From Pontimonas sp. (lineage in GTDB: Bacteria; Actinomycetota; Actinomycetes; Actinomycetales; Microbacteriaceae): a stretch of 9,792 bases of DNA. The position numbers were made by a program, and so were the translations under genes. This document shows, piece after piece, positions 5,760 through 9,792 of the stretch (position 1 is the first letter of the stretch; each line of letters begins with the position of its first letter). Below the pieces are notes generated by a model. It was not told where the DNA came from, did no database searches, and saw only the letters and a list, made by a program, of their open reading frames with translations. The stretch lies in NCBI GenBank assembly GCA_021741945.1, contig JAIOWV010000042.1, forward strand, positions 1 through 9,792, in the 5' to 3' direction.

Positions 5760-6236
5760 TAGCTTTGCCCTCACGAGCAGGGCATACATCTCGCATCCGA
5801 GGCAGAGGCCAAACACGGCGTTCAAGAACGCCGCGACAAAGGCAACCGACGCGGCAACCACCAACCCCCAGGGAACCCCAACAAGGTGAAGAACAATTCC
5901 GGTGGCGGAGACCAAGAACCCAATCAACTGCGCAAAGGTGGGAGGGGCTGGGGCCTCCATGTACTCAGGCGCCCCAAGGCGTGGACGCACCAAAGCCTTG
6001 AAGATCAGGCCGTAGGGGTGGCGAGCAATGCCCGCGAAGGCACCCCACGCAAAAATCAGCGTGAGAACAGCCAACAACAGGAATGCCGGCTCAGTGGCCC
6101 GGGCTGCGAGGTCCGAGCTGGCTGGGGCCTGCAGCCCGAGCGCGATAGTGATCAACAGCAAGACGGTCGTGATTGCTGCTCCAAAGCGCGGGCCGCGAGG
6201 GTCAATCTGGGGTGTTGCTTTAGATGAGGTATTCAT
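5742..6236 (-). CDS. DUF4395 family integral membrane protein
   Basis: 164 aa from the chosen start. Four hydrophobic segments: about 18-38, 50-71, 101-120 and 123-155. The family signature GLCLGCEMYALLVR (143-156) carries Cys145-x-x-Cys148, as in DUF4395 proteins. A loop around 72-98 contains HPYG and a Pro/Glu-rich stretch. The function is not established. The CxxC at the membrane edge and the overlapping upstream thioredoxin-like gene suggest a transmembrane thiol-disulfide exchange partner (inference). Start: the frame is open to 6323, but ATG 6236 begins the recognisable protein and is preceded by AGAAAGG 9 nt upstream. The longer version would run deep into the thioredoxin gene with a non-conserved, proline-rich extension. 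With this start the overlap with the thioredoxin gene is 17 nt. A hairpin overlaps its stop. Confidence 0.82.
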   Translation of the reverse strand: MNTSSKATPQIDPRGPRFGAAITTVLLLITIALGLQAPASSDLAARATEPAFLLLAVLTLIFAWGAFAGIARHPYGLIFKALVRPRLGAPEYMEAPAPPTFAQLIGFLVSATGIVLHLVGVPWGLVVAASVAFVAAFLNAVFGLCLGCEMYALLVRAKLIRPSV

Positions 6237-6678
6237 CGGATGCTGCCTTTCTGGCGGTGAGGGCGTTGTGGATTTCGGCGTCAACCACGGGAGGCTTTGC
6301 AGCTCCCGAAATTCGGGACACAAGGTGGCCGGTGTTGGTCACGATGAAGGTCGTTGGGGTTTGGCTGACCCGCAGCGCGCTGGTCAGCTCGGGATGATCG
6401 GTGATGTCAATCTCGCGGTGAGAGACAACACCGGGGTGCGCGGCGGCTGCTCGCTGGAGGACGCCGCGCATTGCATCACAGTACGAACAAAAAGGTCCAG
6501 AAAACTGCAGCAGGGTGAACCGGGTGGCCGGGTCCACAAACTCCACGGGGACATCCGGTGGCAGGGATGAGGTTTTGTGCCGCACCACACGCCCCTGCGC
6601 GTTCTGCCAGGCAAAACCCAGCAGCGTTGCGACAAGCAGCAACGCGGCCAGAGTGACAACAATCTGCAACGGGTCCAT
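6220..6678 (-). CDS. Membrane-anchored thioredoxin-like protein
   Basis: 152 aa. An N-terminal hydrophobic helix (about 5-25) is followed by a short linker and a thioredoxin fold. The active site is FCSYCDAMR with Cys64 and Cys67. The cis-proline loop SQTPTTFIV places Pro108 opposite the active site, and the strand TLLQFSGPFC and helix after CSYC fit thioredoxin. It resembles the thioredoxin partners found next to DUF4395 genes and, more loosely, TlpA/ResA-like redox proteins. If the N-terminal helix is a signal anchor, the domain faces outside; basic residues after the helix (RVVRHK) instead hint at an inside domain, so the topology is open. The start at ATG 6678 has only a poor ribosome-binding site (GGTGTCCTG), consistent with a nearly leaderless transcript from TACATT at 6693-6688. 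The gene is divergent from thyX. Confidence 0.86.
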   Translation of the reverse strand: MDPLQIVVTLAALLLVATLLGFAWQNAQGRVVRHKTSSLPPDVPVEFVDPATRFTLLQFSGPFCSYCDAMRGVLQRAAAAHPGVVSHREIDITDHPELTSALRVSQTPTTFIVTNTGHLVSRISGAAKPPVVDAEIHNALTARKAASDEYLI

Positions 6679-6687
6679 CAGGACACC

Positions 6688-6693
6688 AATGTA
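6688..6693 (-). promoter_or_regulatory. Possible -10 hexamer (TACATT) of the thioredoxin-DUF4395 operon
   Basis: TACATT on the minus strand fits TANNNT and lies 9 nt before ATG 6678, which predicts a leader of only a few nucleotides. The absence of a good Shine-Dalgarno sequence agrees with this. No -35 was recognised. Confidence 0.35.
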
Positions 6694-6749
6694 AGCGGTT
6701 TGGGCAACGGCGCGCTGGGAGATGACGAAGCGTTACGCCTGCGCCTAGC

Positions 6750-6755
6750 TAGGCT
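6750..6755 (+). promoter_or_regulatory. Possible -10 hexamer (TAGGCT) of thyX
   Basis: TAGGCT is identical to the hexamer before dapB but lies 27 nt before ATG 6777. It would start transcription near 6762 and leave a short leader containing GGAAGGG (6769-6775), so thyX is probably leadered rather than leaderless. The flanking CCTAGCTAGG (6745-6754) is a 10-bp palindrome whose meaning is unclear. Confidence 0.35.
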
Positions 6756-6776
6756 TGGTGGGAAACGTGGAAGGGT

Positions 6777-7514
6777 ATGACGGTGGCAGTCGAAGACATT
6801 GAATTTCGCTCCGATGTGACGGTGGAGCTCATCCGGCACAGTGCCAGTGACGCTGATGTTCTGTTTGCGGCGCGGGTCAGCACGCAGGGTGAACAAACCT
6901 TGGATTCTGCCGCGTCGGGTCAAGAAGCGAGTGAGCGCGACCGAGGCCTCATCAACTACCTCATGCGTGATCGCCACGGCTCGCCCTTTGAACACAATTC
7001 GATGACCTTCTATGTCCAGGCGCCGATTTTCGTCTTCCGAGAGTTCATGCGCCACCGTATTGCCTCCTATAACGAAGAAAGCGGGCGGTATCGCGAACTG
7101 CGCCCCGTTTTCTATGTGCCAGGCCCTGACCGCAAGCTCGTTCAGGTCGGCAAGCCCGGTGCCTACGATTTTGAGCAGGGCACCCCGGAGCAGACAGCGT
7201 TAGTCGACCAAGAAGTCCGCGCCGTGTGCACTGAGGCCTACGCCAGCTATCAGCGAATGCTCGAGGCTGGGGTAGCCCGCGAGGTAGCCAGAGCCGTTTT
7301 GCCTGTGACGCTGTATTCCAGCATGTACGTGACGATGAATTCCAGAAGCCTGATGAACTTCTTGAGCCTTCGCACCAAACGCGAGGGCACTCACTTTCCT
7401 TCCTTCCCCCAGCGCGAAATCGAAATGGTCGCTGAAAAAATGGAAGCGCTGTGGGAGCCACTCATGCCGATGACGGCTGCGACGTTCAGCGCGAACGGTC
7501 GCGTCGCCCCATAG
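6777..7514 (+). CDS. thyX: FAD-dependent thymidylate synthase
   Basis: 245 aa. It methylates dUMP to dTMP using methylene-tetrahydrofolate, FAD and NADPH, without making dihydrofolate. The ThyX signature RHR-X7-S is exact: R92-H93-R94 and Ser102 within MRHRIASYNEESGRY (91-105). HGSPFEHNSMTFYVQAP (67-83), ARAVLPVTLYSSMYVTMNSRSLMNFLSLR (171-199) and QREIEMVAEKM (212-222) match the flavin- and dUMP-binding regions. Length is typical for actinobacterial ThyX. Start: ATG 6777 directly follows GGAAGGG with a single base between, too close for good initiation. GTG 6783, two codons later, has a better 7-8 nt spacing and may be the real start. The thyX-dapA-rnj order is a familiar actinobacterial arrangement. 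dapA follows after 41 nt and has its own putative promoter. Confidence 0.96.
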   Translation: MTVAVEDIEFRSDVTVELIRHSASDADVLFAARVSTQGEQTLDSAASGQEASERDRGLINYLMRDRHGSPFEHNSMTFYVQAPIFVFREFMRHRIASYNEESGRYRELRPVFYVPGPDRKLVQVGKPGAYDFEQGTPEQTALVDQEVRAVCTEAYASYQRMLEAGVAREVARAVLPVTLYSSMYVTMNSRSLMNFLSLRTKREGTHFPSFPQREIEMVAEKMEALWEPLMPMTAATFSANGRVAP

Positions 7515-7543
7515 TCCGGGGTGCGGGGAGGGGCCCAGGGCGC

Positions 7544-7549
7544 TAGCCT
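7544..7549 (+). promoter_or_regulatory. -10 hexamer (TAGCCT) of dapA, leaderless configuration
   Basis: TAGCCT begins exactly 12 nt before GTG 7556, the same geometry as for dapB and the reductase gene. Only TGTCGG separates hexamer and start codon, leaving no room for a ribosome-binding site, so a leaderless mRNA starting at GTG is inferred. Confidence 0.55.
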
Positions 7550-7555
7550 TGTCGG

Positions 7556-8530
7556 GTGCTAGCTTCAAACCCTTTTGGCCAGGTACTGGTCGCCATGGTC
7601 ACGCCGATGACCAAAGATGGCGAAGTAGATTGGCCTGCCGTCGAGTCCCTCATGGACCACCTCATCAGCCACGGGGCTGATGGACTGGTTGTGACCGGCA
7701 CAACGGGTGAGACCAGCACCCTCACTGACGCAGAAAAGATTCGGCTTGTGACGACAGGGAAAACTGTTGCCGCAGGTCGCGCCCGCATCATCACGGGCGG
7801 TGGATCTAATGAAACGGCCCACGCCATCGAGCTATACAAAGCGAGCGAAAAGGCCGGGGCGGACGGGGTTATGGTCGTCACGCCCTACTACAACAAGCCC
7901 ACCCAAGCTGGTGTGCTGACGCACTTCCGGATGATTGCTGATGCCACCGATTTGCCGATGATCATGTACGACATCCCTGGACGCTCAGGAATCCAAATCA
8001 CCTACGACACGATTCTTCGGGCAGCGAAGCACCCCAACATCGTCGCGGTCAAAGACGCCAAGGGCGATTTGAGCGAAGTATCGCGAGTGATGAACCAGAC
8101 GGACCTGATGTATTTCGCGGGCGATGATGCCAACGCTTTGCCCACTCTGGCCATTGGTGGAACCGGCTTGATCGGTGTTACCGCAAACATTGCGCCTGAG
8201 CCCTACCGCATCATGATCAACGCGGTAAATGCGGGCGACCTCGCCGCTGCCACCGCCCAGCACAAGTTGCTGGAGCCGCTTGTTCGCGCAACGATGACTC
8301 ACGTTCCTGGAACGGTCGCGACCAAATACATTCTTCATGGGCTCGGTCGTATTGCTTCTCCTCGCGTTCGCCTTCCGCTGGTAGGGCCGGAAGAATCCGA
8401 GGCCGCTGAAATCGAGAACGATATCTCCCTGGTTCACGACGTGCCAGGCGTTGATTTCACTAACTTCCGACCAGACCGTAACGCTGCCGCCGGTGGCGCA
8501 TTGCCAAAGGTCGCGGGGACCACCCGCTAA
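7556..8530 (+). CDS. dapA: 4-hydroxy-tetrahydrodipicolinate synthase
   Basis: 324 aa, GTG start. It condenses pyruvate with aspartate semialdehyde, opening the diaminopimelate/lysine branch. TIM-barrel signatures: VTGTTGETSTLT (46-57) with the Thr-Thr pair of the proton relay, VVTPYYNKPTQAG (107-119), and MYDIPGRSG (137-145) with active-site Tyr138. The Schiff-base Lys166 lies in IVAVKDAKGDL. GDDANALPTLAIGGTGLIGVTAN (189-211) is the expected pyruvate-site strand and loop. The core ends near residue 295; the last 30 or so residues (VPGVDFTNFRPDRNAAAGG...) form a low-complexity tail beyond the roughly 290-aa classical enzyme, as other actinobacterial DapA proteins have. rnj starts 12 nt after the stop, so the two are likely cotranscribed. 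The start is supported by the leaderless hexamer at 7544-7549. Confidence 0.96.
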   Translation: MLASNPFGQVLVAMVTPMTKDGEVDWPAVESLMDHLISHGADGLVVTGTTGETSTLTDAEKIRLVTTGKTVAAGRARIITGGGSNETAHAIELYKASEKAGADGVMVVTPYYNKPTQAGVLTHFRMIADATDLPMIMYDIPGRSGIQITYDTILRAAKHPNIVAVKDAKGDLSEVSRVMNQTDLMYFAGDDANALPTLAIGGTGLIGVTANIAPEPYRIMINAVNAGDLAAATAQHKLLEPLVRATMTHVPGTVATKYILHGLGRIASPRVRLPLVGPEESEAAEIENDISLVHDVPGVDFTNFRPDRNAAAGGALPKVAGTTR

Positions 8531-8542
8531 CTTAAGGACGCT

Positions 8543-9792
8543 ATGCCCCAGTCTTTGCTGGAACCGCCCGCGCTCGACCCTGGAACGCTCCGCATTATTC
8601 CTCTCGGGGGAATCGGCGAAATCGGTCGCAACATGACCGTTTTCGAACTCGATGGCAAGTTGCTGATCATCGACTGCGGTGTCCTCTTTCCCGAGGAGAC
8701 CCAGCCGGGCGTTGACCTGATTTTGCCCGACTTTGAACCCATTCGTCACCGTCTCGATGACGTCGTTGCGGTGGTTCTCACCCACGGCCACGAAGACCAC
8801 ATCGGTGCGGTTCCCTATCTCCTGAAGCTCCGGGACGATATTCCCCTAATTGGCTCAACGCTGACGCTTGCCTTGATTGAAGCCAAGCTCAAGGAACACC
8901 GCATCGCTCCGCTGACCCTTGCGGTTGCCGAGGGCGGACGAGAGAAGCTTGGGCCCTTTGATCTGGAGTTTGTCGCAGTCAACCACTCGATTCCCGACGC
9001 CCTCGCAGTCATGATGCGTACCGCGGCGGGAACGCTTTTGCACACGGGCGATTTCAAGATGGACCAACTGCCACTGGATGGACGCCTGACAGATTTGCGT
9101 GCATTTGCGCGCCTGGGCGAGGAAGGCGTTGATCTTTTCCTGGTCGACTCGACGAACGCCGATGTCCCAGGCTTCACGCCCACCGAAGCAGATATTGGCC
9201 CTGTGCTTGACCAGATCGTTCACCGCGCTCCACGACGTGTGATCGTGGCAAGCTTTGCCTCGCACGTCCACCGGGTGCAGCAGGTTATTGACTCAGCAGT
9301 TGCAAACAACCGCCGAGTGGCACTCGTTGGCCGTTCGATGGTCCGCAACATGGGCATCGCCCAGGAGCTTGGCTACTTGAGCGTTCCGGATGGCGTTCTG
9401 GTTGATGCGAAAAAAGCCGTCGATATGCCTGATGATCGCGTTCTCTATATGACCACGGGTTCGCAGGGCGAACCCATGGCAGGGCTGTCCCGGATGGCGA
9501 ATCGTGAGCACCCCACGATCGAGATTGGCCCCGGCGACACGGTCATCCTGGCCTCGAGCTTGATTCCCGGCAATGAGAACGCTGTCTATCGGGTCATTAA
9601 CGGTCTGATTGATTTGGGCGCCAACGTGGTCCACAAGGGCAACGCAAAAGTCCACGTCTCTGGGCACGCTGCCGCTGGCGAACTGCTCTACTGCTACAAC
9701 ATCGTGAAACCGCGCGCTGTTATGCCGGTTCACGGCGAGGCTCGTCATTTGAGGGCTAACGCCACGATCGCCATCGAATCTGGTGTGACGCC
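8543..9792 (+). CDS. rnj: Ribonuclease J (metallo-beta-lactamase/beta-CASP), partial at 3' end
   Basis: 416 codons are present and open to the window edge; the C-terminal domain is missing. RNase J is a 5'-3' exo- and endoribonuclease for mRNA decay and rRNA maturation. The order of motifs is canonical: IIPLGGIGEIGRNM (18-31); DCGVLFPEE (44-52); zinc ligands THGHEDHIGA (80-89); H148 in VNHSIPD; HTGDFKMD (167-174) with D170; the beta-CASP domain with VASFASHVHRVQQ (235-247), LVGRSM, MTTGSQGEPMAGLSRMA (303-319); HVSGHA (371-376); and MPVHGEARHL (394-403). Start: ATG 8543 follows TTAAGGACGCT, with AAGGA 4 nt upstream. It lies 12 nt after dapA with no promoter between, so it is probably expressed with dapA. 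A second, weakly expressed paralogue is not excluded. Confidence 0.97.
   Translation, partial: MPQSLLEPPALDPGTLRIIPLGGIGEIGRNMTVFELDGKLLIIDCGVLFPEETQPGVDLILPDFEPIRHRLDDVVAVVLTHGHEDHIGAVPYLLKLRDDIPLIGSTLTLALIEAKLKEHRIAPLTLAVAEGGREKLGPFDLEFVAVNHSIPDALAVMMRTAAGTLLHTGDFKMDQLPLDGRLTDLRAFARLGEEGVDLFLVDSTNADVPGFTPTEADIGPVLDQIVHRAPRRVIVASFASHVHRVQQVIDSAVANNRRVALVGRSMVRNMGIAQELGYLSVPDGVLVDAKKAVDMPDDRVLYMTTGSQGEPMAGLSRMANREHPTIEIGPGDTVILASSLIPGNENAVYRVINGLIDLGANVVHKGNAKVHVSGHAAAGELLYCYNIVKPRAVMPVHGEARHLRANATIAIESGVT

Noticed and set aside
6237..6323. Longer DUF4395 start at 6323 (29 extra residues)
   Set aside because: The extension is proline/serine-rich, unlike the family, and lies entirely inside the thioredoxin gene. 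ATG 6236 has its own AGAAAGG.
7985..8800. Minus-strand open frame (271 codons) over dapA and rnj
   Set aside because: It is antisense to two certain enzymes, with no motif and no ribosome-binding site; a shadow frame.
1..9792. Mobile element, phage, CRISPR, toxin-antitoxin or defence system
   Set aside because: No transposase, integrase, cas-like or restriction genes, no direct-repeat arrays and no tRNA were recognised; gene content is metabolic and redox-related throughout.

Overview
The window looks like a chromosomal segment of a high-GC Gram-positive bacterium (Actinobacteria), probably in or near Microbacteriaceae. The reasons are a moderately GC-rich base composition, the dapB / thyX-dapA-rnj housekeeping neighbourhood, close gene packing, and start sites that look leaderless (a TANNNT hexamer placed exactly 12 nt before the start codon). 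The assignment below the phylum is an inference. There are thirteen protein genes, of which the first (FKBP isomerase) and last (RNase J) are cut by the window edges. I see no tRNA, rRNA, CRISPR array, insertion sequence or prophage gene, and no gene-free stretch longer than about 100 nt.

Region 1 (1-1061): the end of an FKBP-type prolyl isomerase, then a convergent gene for a DUF2236 / MpaB-like putative haem oxygenase.

Region 2 (1062-3089): a sulfide/persulfide-response unit. A near-perfect CsoR/CstR-type operator (ATACCC-N4-GGGTAT) sits in the divergent promoter region. It precedes a coenzyme A-disulfide/persulfide reductase fused to a rhodanese domain, followed by a small CsoR-family repressor. 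That repressor keeps the two reactive cysteines (C36, C65) but has Ala where copper-sensing CsoR has its His ligand, so a persulfide-sensing CstR is the better reading. The operator also overlaps a possible promoter of the divergent DUF2236 gene.

Region 3 (3127-4304): dapB (lysine/diaminopimelate pathway), translationally coupled through a GTGA overlap to a small membrane protein with a TPR-like cytoplasmic tail.

Region 4 (4301-6678, all minus strand): a membrane-anchored thioredoxin-like protein overlapping a DUF4395 membrane protein with a CxxC motif, then a hairpin and probable terminator. Next come an OsmC-family peroxiredoxin and a TIGR01777-family NAD(P)-dependent epimerase-like protein, coupled by TAATG. 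This thiol/peroxide block separates dapB from the rest of the housekeeping cluster. It shares its last four bases, CTAG, with the convergent dapB-linked gene.

Region 5 (6777-9792): thyX (FAD-dependent thymidylate synthase), dapA (first step of the diaminopimelate branch) and rnj (ribonuclease J), all on the plus strand.

Functional picture: housekeeping genes for peptidoglycan/lysine precursors, dTMP and RNA turnover are interleaved with two sets of thiol and reactive-sulfur/peroxide genes. The most interesting items are the CstR-type regulatory unit with its possibly bidirectional operator and the thioredoxin/DUF4395 membrane pair.
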